The translations under genes and the position numbers were made by a program. Positions 7,395 to 15,286 of a DNA stretch of 30,963 nucleotides are shown piece after piece. The notes beneath the pieces are model-generated. The model did no database searches, was not told where the DNA came from, and saw only the letters and a list, made by a program, of their open reading frames with translations. Origin of the DNA: Collinsella sp. (GTDB lineage: Bacteria > Actinomycetota > Coriobacteriia > Coriobacteriales > Coriobacteriaceae); the NCBI GenBank assembly GCA_018382295.1, contig JAGZQF010000032.1, positions 1 to 30,963 of the forward strand, written 5' to 3'. Position 1 is the stretch's first letter; each line of letters begins with the position of its first letter.

Positions 7395-9409
7395 TATGCG
7401 AACTGGCTCAGATAGAGGTCGGCGTAGGCACCCTCGGCAGCCAGCAGCTCCTTATGCGTGCCCTGCTCGATAATGTTGCCGTGATCCATGACCAAGATCA
7501 GGTCGGCATCCACAATCGTCGACAGGCGGTGTGCGATCACAAAGCTCGTGCGCCCGCGCATAAGCGCATCCATGGCACGACCGATGGCAAGCTCGGTACG
7601 CGTGTCCACGCTTGAGGTCGCCTCGTCCAGAATGAGAATCGCCGGGTTGTTGAGCAGCACGCGAGCGATGGTCAGCAGCTGACGCTGGCCCTGGCTGATG
7701 CTCTCGGCATCGTTGGCCACGCGCGTGTCGTAGCCCTGCGGCATGGTGCGCACAAAGAAGTCGACCTGCGCGGCGCGCGCAGCCGCCACGATCTCGTCGC
7801 GCGTCGCCTCGGGGCAGCCGTAGGCGATATTCTCGGCAATCGTGCCGTCGAACAGCCAGGCGTCCTGCAGCACCATGCCAAACTGCTGCCGTAGCTCGCC
7901 GCGGTCCATGCGGCTCGTATCCACGCCGTCGAGCGTAATACGCCCGCCGTCAATCTCGTAGAAGCGCATGAGCAGGTTGATGAGCGTCGTCTTGCCTGCG
8001 CCCGTGGTTCCCACCACGGCAATCTTCTGGCCCGGCTCGGCGGTAAACGACACGTCGCGCATAAGCGGCTTGTCGGGCGAATAACCAAAGCGCACATGCT
8101 CAAAGGAGACGCGGCCCTCCACGCGACCCGGCAGCTTGGCGGCCTTGTCCGGCAGCGGATCGGCCTCCATCTCGGGCTCATCGAGCAGGTCGAACACGCG
8201 CTCTGCACTCGCCAGCGCGCTCTGCAGCGAGTTGAAGGTAAACGACAACTGCGTCATGGGCTCGGACGCCTCGTAGATAAACTGGAAGAACGCCTGGAAC
8301 ACGCCGACGGTCATGTGACCGGCAACCAGCATGCTGCAGCCCACAAGCGCAATAACGATCTGCGCCAAACGGCCGATAAAGCGCACTGCGGGGCCGACAG
8401 CATTGATCATAAAGTCGGCCTTGGTGCTCACACGAGCCAGTTCCTTCGAAGCCTCGTGCACCTCAGCGGAGCTCTGACGTTCGCGGTTAAACGCGCGGAT
8501 CACCAGACGGCCCGAATAGCCTTCCTCGACCGCACTCGTAATCTTGGACACCCACTCCTGGCGCTCGCCCGTCACATCGTGTGTGCGGCGCGAGACGACC
8601 TTCGTCACCAGCAGCGACAGTGCCGTAAAGAACAGAAAGACGAGCGTAAGCTGCACGCTGAACACGAACATCACGCTCACAGCACCAACAACCGTGCCGA
8701 TCGACACGAGCAGCTGCAGCAATCCGCGCTGCATGCTCTCGGACATCTTGTCCAGGTCGTTGGTCGCGCGGCTGACGACCTCGCCGGGACGATGCGCGTC
8801 AAAATAGGCGAGCGGTAGACGGTTGAGCTTTTGCGCGATGCGGTTACGCAGGCGCAGATTGAGGCGTTCGGCCACGCTCGACATCAAAAAGCTCTGGAGC
8901 GCGTAGAACGAAGCGGCGGCCGTCCAAATCAAAAAGTAGATGAAGATAGTCCTGCCGCAGTTCTCCCAGGTGATGCTGAAGGTGGCGTTGTTGACAAACG
9001 CTACCTGAATGTGGCCCCACAGCTCATCGATCACGCGGGCGCTATATGCCGGCGCGGCAGTGTTAAAGATGACATAGAACACAATGCTCGCGAACACGAT
9101 ATAGAAGCGCCAGTGGTCGCCGGCAGCCTCACTCCACAGGCGGCGCACCGTCGCCCAGGTATCCCGAGGCGTCTCGTCCTCGTCTTCGTCGTCCACGTCG
9201 CGCATACGCTCTGCCTCGGCGCGGGCGCGCTCGTCCTCGGCGCGCTCGTTTTCCTCGTAGAGCGCTTGGCGGCGAGCCTCGCGCTCGGCTGCAGCCTTGG
9301 CGGCGTCATCCAGCTCGGTCGACATGGCAGCCCGCTCGACCGCTTCCTCGGCAGCGTCCGCAGCGGCGGCATCGACAAGGCCGCCCTGCTTCTTGAGCTC
9401 CTCGGTCAT
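7394..9409 (-). CDS. ABC exporter half-transporter with canonical ATPase site
   Basis: 671 residues: an N-terminal six-span membrane domain and a C-terminal ATPase. Walker A is GTTGAGKTT, the signature is ISQGQRQ instead of LSGGQ, Walker B is ILILDEATSSVD with the catalytic Glu, and the switch is AHRLSTI with His. It pairs with the upstream gene, whose ATPase site is degenerate while its signature is good: the arrangement of heterodimeric exporters such as TM287/288 and BmrCD. The first ~90 residues are an unusual Ala/Glu/Arg-rich, probably coiled-coil, cytoplasmic extension with an acidic patch (DVDDEDEDE). Start chosen at ATG 9409 with AGGGAGG upstream; it begins one base after the stop of the previous gene. 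Likely cargo is drugs or peptides. Confidence 0.93.
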   Translation of the reverse strand: MTEELKKQGGLVDAAAADAAEEAVERAAMSTELDDAAKAAAEREARRQALYEENERAEDERARAEAERMRDVDDEDEDETPRDTWATVRRLWSEAAGDHWRFYIVFASIVFYVIFNTAAPAYSARVIDELWGHIQVAFVNNATFSITWENCGRTIFIYFLIWTAAASFYALQSFLMSSVAERLNLRLRNRIAQKLNRLPLAYFDAHRPGEVVSRATNDLDKMSESMQRGLLQLLVSIGTVVGAVSVMFVFSVQLTLVFLFFTALSLLVTKVVSRRTHDVTGERQEWVSKITSAVEEGYSGRLVIRAFNRERQSSAEVHEASKELARVSTKADFMINAVGPAVRFIGRLAQIVIALVGCSMLVAGHMTVGVFQAFFQFIYEASEPMTQLSFTFNSLQSALASAERVFDLLDEPEMEADPLPDKAAKLPGRVEGRVSFEHVRFGYSPDKPLMRDVSFTAEPGQKIAVVGTTGAGKTTLINLLMRFYEIDGGRITLDGVDTSRMDRGELRQQFGMVLQDAWLFDGTIAENIAYGCPEATRDEIVAAARAAQVDFFVRTMPQGYDTRVANDAESISQGQRQLLTIARVLLNNPAILILDEATSSVDTRTELAIGRAMDALMRGRTSFVIAHRLSTIVDADLILVMDHGNIIEQGTHKELLAAEGAYADLYLSQFA

Positions 9410-9410
9410 G

Positions 9411-11147
9411 CTACTCACCTCCCTTCATCTGCGATTCCGCGATGGCGCGGTACACCTCGCAGGTTTCCATAAGCTCGCCATGCGTGCCCAAGCCCACAAC
9501 CTCGCCATCCTTGAGCACGACAATCTGGTCGGCGTGCAGAATCGTCGAGATGCGCTGCGCGATGATGAGCACCGCGGCATCGCGCGTCTCGTCTTGCAAT
9601 GCATGGCGCAGGGCCGCATCGGTCTTAAAGTCCAGGGCCGAAAAACTGTCATCGAAGATATATAGATCGGCATGCTTCATGAGCGCACGGGCGATTGCCA
9701 AACGCTGGCGCTGGCCGCCCGAAAAGTTCGTACCGCCCTGGGCAACCGGGGTATCGAGCCCCTGCGGTTGGTCGAGTACAAAGGTGCTCTGGGCAACCTC
9801 AAGCGCGTGGAGCATGTCGCCCTCGGTCGCGCCTTCGTTACCAAAGCGAAGGTTGCTCGCCACCGTGCCCGAGAACAGCCACGCCTTCTGCGGCACATAG
9901 GCAATGCGCCCGCGGATTTCGTCTTGCGTAAGCTCGCGCAGGTCCACACCATTCAGGCGAATGGAGCCCTTGGTGGCATCGTGGAAGCGCAGCAGAAGCT
10001 TTGCCACCGTCGATTTGCCCGAGCCTGTCGAGCCAACGATCGCAGTCGTCTGACCGCGACGGCAGGCAAAGCTCAGGTCGCACAGGGTGTCCTCGTCGGC
10101 ATCGTCAAAGCGAAACGACATGTGGTCGAACACGGCCACCGCATCGGCTTCGTCTTGGGGCTCGCGCGCCCCGTCATCCAGCGTGCGCTCGCCATCGACG
10201 ATGCTCGGCTCAATCTCCAACACCTGCTGCGCACGGTTCAGGCACGCGGCAGCACGCGGAAGCGTCAGCACCACCATCTGGGCCATCATCACAAAGAACA
10301 GGATCAGAATTGCATACTCCAGCACCGCCGAGATACTCGCAATCTGCATGGCGTGGGCGCCTACGCGGTTGCCGCCCACCCACAGCACCGCCACCTCGGC
10401 GATATTCATCAAAAAGAAGCTGGAGCTGTCGAGACCCACAAACAGGTGGTTGACCTTGATGGCATTGGCCGCGTAATCGCTAAACACCTCGTCCAGGCGC
10501 TGCTCCTCGTGGCGCTCCTTGTTAAATGCGCGGATGACGCGCACGCCCACGATGTTCTCGCGCAGCACCACGTTCATGCGGTCGATAAAGCTCTGCAGGC
10601 GCATAAAGATCGGCGCGGCGTTGGCAACGGTAAAGACCGCCGCCACCAGCACGATCGCAACCACCACGCCCAGCAGCGTACCCATGGCGGGATCGATGAA
10701 CCAAGCAAAAATGATGCCTGCCACGGCCAAGAACGGCACCGGCAGCACCAGCTGAATCGTCTGAAGGACAGCTTGCTGAATCACGTTGATGTCGTTGAGC
10801 GAGCGCGTGATCATCGAACCCGTGCCAAAGCGCTCAAAGTCGCTGGCGGACAGCTCGAGCGACTTGTCGTACACGGCATTGCGGATATCGCAGGCCACGT
10901 TGGCGGCCAGGCGCGCCGAAAGATAGCAGCCCAGCACCGTGCCGCCGCTGGCCATGCCGGTCGCGATAAGCATGTACAGGCCGTTGCGTAATATATAGTC
11001 GACATCACCCGTGGTAATACCGGTGTTGACCATGTTCGCCAGCATCGTGGGAACCAACAGCGTACCGACGTTATCTATCAGCACCGCAAACAGCGTCACC
11101 GCAATCAGACCGCGGTACGGCCTCATAAACCTCATTAAGAGTCGCAT
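9411..11147 (-). CDS. ABC exporter half-transporter with degenerate ATPase site
   Basis: 578 residues. Membrane domain ~1-310, ATPase ~335-578. Walker A GSTGSGKST is at 372-380 and the signature FSGGQRQRLA at 475-484. Walker B reads LYIFDD with Asp500 where the catalytic Glu should be, and the switch position is Gln531 (AQRIS) instead of His. These are the usual changes in the inactive site of heterodimeric type IV ABC exporters, so it works with the next gene and is not a broken copy. Start chosen at ATG 11147 with GAGGGGG upstream; it overlaps the end of the marR gene by 13 bases, so the two are translationally coupled. Confidence 0.94.
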   Translation of the reverse strand: MRLLMRFMRPYRGLIAVTLFAVLIDNVGTLLVPTMLANMVNTGITTGDVDYILRNGLYMLIATGMASGGTVLGCYLSARLAANVACDIRNAVYDKSLELSASDFERFGTGSMITRSLNDINVIQQAVLQTIQLVLPVPFLAVAGIIFAWFIDPAMGTLLGVVVAIVLVAAVFTVANAAPIFMRLQSFIDRMNVVLRENIVGVRVIRAFNKERHEEQRLDEVFSDYAANAIKVNHLFVGLDSSSFFLMNIAEVAVLWVGGNRVGAHAMQIASISAVLEYAILILFFVMMAQMVVLTLPRAAACLNRAQQVLEIEPSIVDGERTLDDGAREPQDEADAVAVFDHMSFRFDDADEDTLCDLSFACRRGQTTAIVGSTGSGKSTVAKLLLRFHDATKGSIRLNGVDLRELTQDEIRGRIAYVPQKAWLFSGTVASNLRFGNEGATEGDMLHALEVAQSTFVLDQPQGLDTPVAQGGTNFSGGQRQRLAIARALMKHADLYIFDDSFSALDFKTDAALRHALQDETRDAAVLIIAQRISTILHADQIVVLKDGEVVGLGTHGELMETCEVYRAIAESQMKGGE

Positions 11148-11635
11148 GCGTCCCCCTCGCCCTTATCGTCAGTCTCGTTCTCGGCGGCCACTTGCCGTTT
11201 AAATGCCTCGCACTCTTCGTTAAGAACATGGGAGAACTTACCGACCAAGCGCATGATCTCGCACTGTTCCCACGGCTCGAGCGCCTCGAATGCCTGTTGC
11301 TCGGCTTTTTGCGCCGGCAACGCGTAGCGCTTGGCAAACCGCACGCCTTCTTCGGTCAGTCGTACAACCTTGTTTTTACGACTGCCCTCGGCAAACTCCA
11401 ACGTCGCAAGCCCTCGCGCCCTAAGCGTTTTAATCGCCGAATTGATGGTCTGTTTGCTGTAGAACCATTCACTCGTCAGCCGACTCACGGCAACGCTTCC
11501 GCCCGCTGCACTCGTGTCGACGAGCATCCAGTAGGCGCAGTCCGAAAGGCCGCAGGCGCGCGAGAACTCCGAATAGATATGGTCGAGTCCATTGAGCAAC
11601 CGATCGAAGTCGACCAGCGTAACCGCACTATTCAT
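11135..11635 (-). CDS. MarR-family transcriptional regulator
   Basis: 166 residues with the MarR winged-helix layout: N-terminal dimer helix, recognition segment SRLTSEWFYSKQTINSAIKT, wing region LEFAEGSRKNKVVRLTEEG and C-terminal dimer helices. It is the first gene of an overlapping operon with two ABC exporter subunits. This layout usually means a repressor released by an exported compound. Two near-identical inverted-repeat sites in its own promoter region support self-regulation. The C-terminal tail is acidic (ENETDDKGEGD). Start at ATG 11635; the ribosome site (GGTGGG) is modest. Confidence 0.93.
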   Translation of the reverse strand: MNSAVTLVDFDRLLNGLDHIYSEFSRACGLSDCAYWMLVDTSAAGGSVAVSRLTSEWFYSKQTINSAIKTLRARGLATLEFAEGSRKNKVVRLTEEGVRFAKRYALPAQKAEQQAFEALEPWEQCEIMRLVGKFSHVLNEECEAFKRQVAAENETDDKGEGDACDS

Positions 11636-11651
11636 CTATCCCACCATTCAA

Positions 11652-11704
11652 TTGTCCGATTTTTGACCAATTATGTGTCTCTAGATTAGTCCGAGTTTTG
11701 ACTA
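11652..11704. promoter_or_regulatory. Two MarR-type operators
   Basis: Site 1 (11687-11704) is TAGTC-N8-GACTA; site 2 (11652-11670) is TTGTC-N8-GACCAA. Their cores GTCCGAGTTTTGAC and GTCCGATTTTTGAC differ at one base and lie 35 bases apart. Site 1 falls in the -35/-10 spacer of the marR promoter and site 2 between promoter and start codon. This is a classical arrangement for repression by the neighbouring MarR protein. Confidence 0.75.
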
Positions 11705-11711
11705 TCGTCAA
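11683..11711 (-). promoter_or_regulatory. Promoter of the marR-ABC-ABC operon
   Basis: On the minus strand TTGACG (11706-11711), a 17-base spacer and TAATCT (11683-11688). This is one of the best sigma-70-type promoters in the window. Operator site 1 covers its spacer. Confidence 0.75.
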
Positions 11712-11753
11712 CAGGCTCTCCGCAAATGCGTGCATTTTTATGGCCTATCGGCA

Positions 11754-11790
11754 GAAAAAGACCGCCGGCGCGGGGGCGGCGCCAGCGGTC
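11754..11790 (-). terminator. Terminator of the small gene at 11817-12107
   Basis: Stem 11760-11771 with 11779-11790 (GACCGC-type, GC-rich). Read on the minus strand it is followed by TTTTTCTG. Confidence 0.8.
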
Positions 11791-11816
11791 ACGTGAAAAT
11801 CGGGTTTTATTGCCTG

Positions 11817-12107
11817 TTAAGCGGCGACGGCCTCATAGACCGTAGCGCCCGAGAAGCTGTCATGCAGGCTCTTGCCGGCAATCCACGGCAGCTCGACGAC
11901 CTCGCAGACCGTGTTGACCAACTCAGAACAGTCAGTAAAGTGGCCCTTGTCGTTGAGGGCCTCGCAATCCTGAACACGCCAATAGCCATCGGTGTGCGTG
12001 ATGTAGTACTCGTGATCGTTGATCGACACGAAAGCGCGCGTCTTGGAACGCAGCAGCTTCAGAAATCCTTCGAAATCGGTCTCGACGACATCTCCAGCCT
12101 GGAACAT
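11817..12107 (-). CDS. Small protein of unknown function (96 residues)
   Basis: I do not recognise the family. It has no membrane segment or signal peptide; it is acidic, with several aromatic residues and Cys (MFQAGDVVETDFEGFLKLL at the start, NDHEYYITHTDGYWRVQD in the middle), and looks like a compact beta-rich cytosolic protein. It is likely real: AGGAGGT sits seven bases before ATG 12107, codon use matches the neighbours, and a good terminator follows. It stands alone between the MarR operon and the nitroreductase, so context gives no role. Confidence 0.75.
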   Translation of the reverse strand: MFQAGDVVETDFEGFLKLLRSKTRAFVSINDHEYYITHTDGYWRVQDCEALNDKGHFTDCSELVNTVCEVVELPWIAGKSLHDSFSGATVYEAVAA

Positions 12108-12401
12108 GATGTTACCTCCTGGCCCGGCGCCACCACGGCGCATTGATAAACGTTGGTACTCCTTTAGTAAAACCCTTATCAGAGGTTATGCGTTCGTCAT
12201 TTAGGCAAGTGGTAAAAAACCGCAGGGTAGACGGGATAAAACGTTTAACCATCCCATTTGTTTGTCACATTCTGAAGGTACTTTTATGCAAACCTACTTT
12301 CCCAATTGGAATCTATCCTTTTGGCCGGGCAATTGACCGTCTATCGTTTGAGCCCGACGGGTATGAACGGGGCATCTGCAACGCCACCGCAAGGAGACAC
12401 C
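12108..12401. other. Intergenic region between two divergent genes
   Basis: 294 bases, AT-richer than the genes, holding the upstream regions of the small minus-strand gene and of the nitroreductase. TTGACC (12333-12338) and TTGGCC (12321-12326) are -35-like, but neither has a -10 at normal distance. A short CGCC...GGCG inverted repeat lies near 12127-12140. I see no confident promoter, RNA or repeat. Confidence 0.4.
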
Positions 12402-12923
12402 ATGGAGACTATCGAAGCACTCATTCACCGCCGCAGCTGCCGCAACTACAGCGATCGTCCCGTCGAGGCCGAAAAGCTTGCACGTATTATCGAAGCCGGC
12501 CAATATGCACCGAGCGGCATGGGCCGCCAGCCGGTGACGTTTGTCGCCGTCACCGACCCCGCGACCGTCGAGCGTCTCTCGCAGCTCAACGCGCAAGTCA
12601 TGGGCAGCAACAGCGACCCCTTCTATGGCGCCAAGACCGTTGTGGTGGTGCTGGTTGACCGCAGCGTGCCCACACATCTGGAAGACGGCTCGCTCGCCAT
12701 GGGCAACCTGCTCAACGCTGCCTATGCGCTGGGCGTTGATTCGTGCTGGATTCATCGCGCCCACGAGGTTTTCGATTCGCCCGAGGGCCTGGAGCTACTG
12801 GCCAGTTGGGGTCTACCCGCCGACGGCAGCCTGCGCGGTGTCGGTCACTGCATTCTGGGCTATGCCGAGGACACGCTGCCCGAGCCCAAACCCCGCCGCG
12901 ACAACGTGGTCTACGTAAGGTAA
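12402..12923 (+). CDS. Nitroreductase family protein
   Basis: 173 residues, small for the family. The N-terminus IHRRSCRNYSDRPVEAEKLA followed by AGQYAPSGMGRQPVTFV is the FMN-binding signature of nitroreductases; GNLLNAAYALGVDSCWIHRA is the second FMN segment, and GHCILGY the third. These are homodimeric flavoproteins that reduce nitro groups, quinones or flavins with NAD(P)H; the physiological substrate cannot be told. Start chosen at ATG 12402 with AAGGAG seven bases upstream. It stands alone, facing a convergent membrane-protein gene across a structured repeat. Confidence 0.93.
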   Translation: METIEALIHRRSCRNYSDRPVEAEKLARIIEAGQYAPSGMGRQPVTFVAVTDPATVERLSQLNAQVMGSNSDPFYGAKTVVVVLVDRSVPTHLEDGSLAMGNLLNAAYALGVDSCWIHRAHEVFDSPEGLELLASWGLPADGSLRGVGHCILGYAEDTLPEPKPRRDNVVYVR

Positions 12924-12960
12924 TTAGTTCCGCCATTCTACCGAACGGCGGGCTCGTTGA

Positions 12961-13069
12961 CGCTGCGCGGGCCGCATTCACGCCAATCTGACGTTCAATT
13001 TCGAGGGCGCGACCAGAAGGTCAGCGCCCTCTCATTTCACGTCACCTTGGCGCAAATGCGGCTCGCTCG
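12961..13069. repeat. Structured repeat element, copy 1
   Basis: Three nested helices: outer stem 12969-12985 with 13048-13064 (15 of 17 pairs, CA/CA internal loop), middle stem TGACGT (12989-12994) with ACGTCA (13039-13044), and inner hairpin 13003-13014 with 13019-13031 capped by AGAA. Copy 2 lies at 22457-22569: the core is nearly identical, and the outer stem differs in sequence but keeps pairing. Both copies lie between convergent genes. Confidence 0.75.
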
Positions 13070-13095
13070 ACTGACATCGAATGAGCCACTGTCTT

Positions 13096-13132
13096 GGGCA
13101 GCTAAAAAAGCCCCGTCCCAAATTAGCTGCCC
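13096..13132. terminator. Hairpin between nitroreductase and membrane-protein genes
   Basis: Perfect 10-bp stem GGGCAGCTAA (13096-13105) with TTAGCTGCCC (13123-13132). The loop holds AAAAGCCCCGTCCCA, so on the minus strand GACGGGGC is followed by TTTTTT. It is probably the transcript end of the minus-strand gene that stops at 13143, or a dispersed palindrome. Confidence 0.45.
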
Positions 13133-13142
13133 CACTCGCAAC

Positions 13143-13718
13143 TTATCCCGCCGATGGAGTTATTGCCGTTTCGCTCGTCTGATTCGCATCGACGTCGTCG
13201 CCTTGCTTGTCTTCGTCCTTTTGCACATCGGCGATGGTGGAGGCCGCCGCAACGATACCGCGCTGGGGCGCGACGCTCGTCTGGGCCTGAGCGCCCTCGA
13301 CAACTTCTGTACCTACATGCGCGAGCTCGGGCGATTTAAACATTGCGTCCAAGTTGGCGCCACCGCCGGCATATCCGAGCGCAGCGAGCGCGATGACGAT
13401 CACTGCAACGGCGGCCACGATCGGCACGTAGCGATGCCAGCCGGCGGGATTGAGCCCGCTGCGGCGAGCCGCCCCGCGGCTGATGTAGCCGAGCGTTCCG
13501 TCGTGCTTGAGCTTTGAGCCCACCACGCGTTTGCGGCCCCACAGCGAGGACTCTGCCTGCATTGCCAAGCGGGCGCTTGCCGAAGGATAGCCGTATTTAG
13601 TGCGCTTGAACGAGCCATCAAACCCCGAGGCGTGTTTGCCCCACGTCACCGATGTTGTGCGTCGGTTGACCGGCGCGGCACTCCGCCTTCTGCGGCTCGG
13701 TTTTGAAGTCTCAGCCAT
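13143..13718 (-). CDS. Single-span membrane protein of unknown function
   Basis: 191 residues. A basic, Arg/Ser-rich cytoplasmic N-terminus of about 100 residues (SKPSRRRRSAAPVNRR near the start) is followed by one membrane span (YVPIVAAVAVIVIALAALGY) and an outer C-terminal part rich in Ala, Asp, Gln and Thr without cysteines. No family is recognised. The layout resembles actinobacterial envelope or division-associated proteins with a disordered basic N-terminus, but that is only a likeness. Start chosen at ATG 13718 with GAGGG upstream. It lies downstream of the regulator gene's stop on the same strand only in order; 84 bases separate them. Confidence 0.7.
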   Translation of the reverse strand: MAETSKPSRRRRSAAPVNRRTTSVTWGKHASGFDGSFKRTKYGYPSASARLAMQAESSLWGRKRVVGSKLKHDGTLGYISRGAARRSGLNPAGWHRYVPIVAAVAVIVIALAALGYAGGGANLDAMFKSPELAHVGTEVVEGAQAQTSVAPQRGIVAAASTIADVQKDEDKQGDDVDANQTSETAITPSAG

Positions 13719-13802
13719 ATGCCCTCGCACGCCGTAACCAAATCGAAACAATAACGCTTTGGACTGTAGCACACGCGTCGCGTGCGGTCACGGGCGCCTC
13801 GC

Positions 13803-15020
13803 TCAACGGTCATCGTCCTTCAGCAAGCGCCACAGCGTTGTACGGCTTATGCCCAGCACCTCCGCCGCACGGGTTCGGTTGCCGTGGAGATGGTCTACAA
13901 CCAGATGCGCGATATCTCGCTCGGTATCGGCCAGCGGTCGCAGGATATACAGGTCACTTTCAAGCGTCGGGGCGCCAAAGGTTGCGGTCTTAATCACGTC
14001 CTCTTGGGCGAACACTTCCTCCGCCACAGCGCGGTCCACCGTGCCCGTCCCCACCAATATATACAGTCGTTCCGAGACCTCGCGGAGCTGCAGATAGTTG
14101 CGCGGCCAGCGGTAAGCATCGAGCGTCTTCGTCGCCGCGGCAGACAGCGTGGGCGCTGCCGTCCCAAATGCATCAGCGAGATATTCCAAATAGCGCGCGA
14201 CCTTCGTCGACGCGGCTCCCTGCTCGGCGATTGCCGGCGCGACGCTCACCGCACAGGCGAAGCGCTCGGTCACAAAGGCGGCTTGATCACTTTCGCCGCC
14301 GCCCGGCATGTCATTCGCCGTCAGCACCACATGGCAGCGCGTCGCCAACGCGGTGTCGGTCATCGTGGAGACCAGCTCGCGGAGGCGCTGGGGGCCAACC
14401 GCATTCCAGCCCTCAATGCAAAGGGTCAGCCCCGTTTGGAACAGCGGCGATTCGGAGCTTTTGAGCACATGGCGCCAACCGCGATCGGTGAGTTCATCGA
14501 GCGCGACGGAAACAAAGGGCTGATCGACAAAAGGGCCATCCAGATAGAGGCGCTTGGCAATCTCGACCTGACCCGCTCCCAGCTCGCCCTCGAGCATAAG
14601 GGGCACGCCGCGCGCATAGCTCTCGGTAACCGGTACAGCCACCGAGGCCGCCCCCTCAACGATGCCGTACGCGCTCGATTCATAGCGGACCTCAACTTCG
14701 TCGGCGTTGAGCCACTCGATGCCCGCATGCGCCGCGGCACCGCGCACCTCGCGGACCACAACGACCCAAAGCCTCCCGCCCTCTTTGTCGGTGGGGCGAA
14801 CGGTCAGGCTCAGGCGCGTACCCTCACGCCCCATAACCAGACGCGCGCCGTCTCCTATACGGTCGAGACGCTCAGCGACAAAAGCCGCCACATCCCGCTC
14901 AAGCGCCGCGTCATTCATGGTCGAGATCGCGACGTCCCCACGCGCATCGATTGCCAATGCCGAGGCCCCGGCAGCAGCTAGGGCATCGGTCAAGATGTTC
15001 AGCTTAGCATTGCTATCCAT
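13803..15020 (-). CDS. Degenerate NtrC-like (sigma-54 activator family) regulator with Fis-type HTH
   Basis: 405 residues. An N-terminal sensor-like region (~1-135) has no clear family. The middle is shaped like a sigma-54 AAA+ domain, but its key motifs are lost: the Walker A position reads GELGAGQ (Gln for the Lys), Walker B reads LCIEGW instead of LFLDEI, and GAFTGA is absent. YRWPRNYLQLREVSERL matches the usual WPGNVREL region. The C-terminus NRTRAAEVLGISRTTLWRLL is an intact Fis-type DNA-binding helix pair. It probably binds DNA without hydrolysing ATP or remodelling sigma-54. Start chosen at ATG 15020 with AGGGG upstream. It follows the YeiH-type transporter gene on the same strand, which it may control. 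Confidence 0.8.
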   Translation of the reverse strand: MDSNAKLNILTDALAAAGASALAIDARGDVAISTMNDAALERDVAAFVAERLDRIGDGARLVMGREGTRLSLTVRPTDKEGGRLWVVVVREVRGAAAHAGIEWLNADEVEVRYESSAYGIVEGAASVAVPVTESYARGVPLMLEGELGAGQVEIAKRLYLDGPFVDQPFVSVALDELTDRGWRHVLKSSESPLFQTGLTLCIEGWNAVGPQRLRELVSTMTDTALATRCHVVLTANDMPGGGESDQAAFVTERFACAVSVAPAIAEQGAASTKVARYLEYLADAFGTAAPTLSAAATKTLDAYRWPRNYLQLREVSERLYILVGTGTVDRAVAEEVFAQEDVIKTATFGAPTLESDLYILRPLADTERDIAHLVVDHLHGNRTRAAEVLGISRTTLWRLLKDDDR

Positions 15021-15070
15021 GATTTGCCCCTGTCCGCGGCGACGTGCAACCGCCGACGGTCGCACGACCG

Positions 15071-15108
15071 AGTGTTTCAAAATTGAACGATATTGCTCAC
15101 CAAACACT
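15071..15108. promoter_or_regulatory. Candidate operator upstream of the NtrC-like regulator
   Basis: AGTGTTT (15071-15077) and AAACACT (15102-15108) are a perfect inverted pair; inside is a second one, TTCAA-AA-TTGAA (15076-15087). They lie 51-88 bases upstream of the regulator start, where an autoregulatory site would be. No promoter is clear enough to fix the geometry. Confidence 0.35.
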
Positions 15109-15145
15109 ATAGGGCAGAAAGCGCCGTCCTGCGAGTATAGGTGTT

Positions 15146-15227
15146 GCCCCGCATCGCCATCCTGGCGGGGCGATAAGAGCTCTTCGGGACTTATAAACCT
15201 GCGGACAAGCCATACCCGCAAGAGCTC
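15146..15227. repeat. Two hairpins between the YeiH-type gene and the regulator gene
   Basis: Hairpin 1: GCCCCGC (15146-15152) with GCGGGGC (15165-15171). Hairpin 2: 15177-15188 with 15215-15227 (GAGCTCTT...AAGAGCTC), 12 pairs with one bulge. Neither has a T run on the minus strand. They may end or attenuate the transporter transcript before the regulator gene. Confidence 0.5.
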
Positions 15228-15286
15228 CTATCGCTCCACCGAAGGCTTGCGCTCACCGGCAGCCAGCACGCGAATAAGCTACTTCT

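Noticed and set aside
9672..10991. 439-codon open frame on the plus strand
   Set aside because: Antisense to the ABC exporter gene, His/Arg/Gln-rich, no motif.
11129..11160. Frameshift between marR and the first ABC gene
   Set aside because: The 13-base overlap is a normal coupled overlap: both proteins are full length and the second has its own ribosome site.
13782..14981. 399-codon open frame on the plus strand
   Set aside because: Antisense to the NtrC-like regulator, which has a clear Fis-type HTH.
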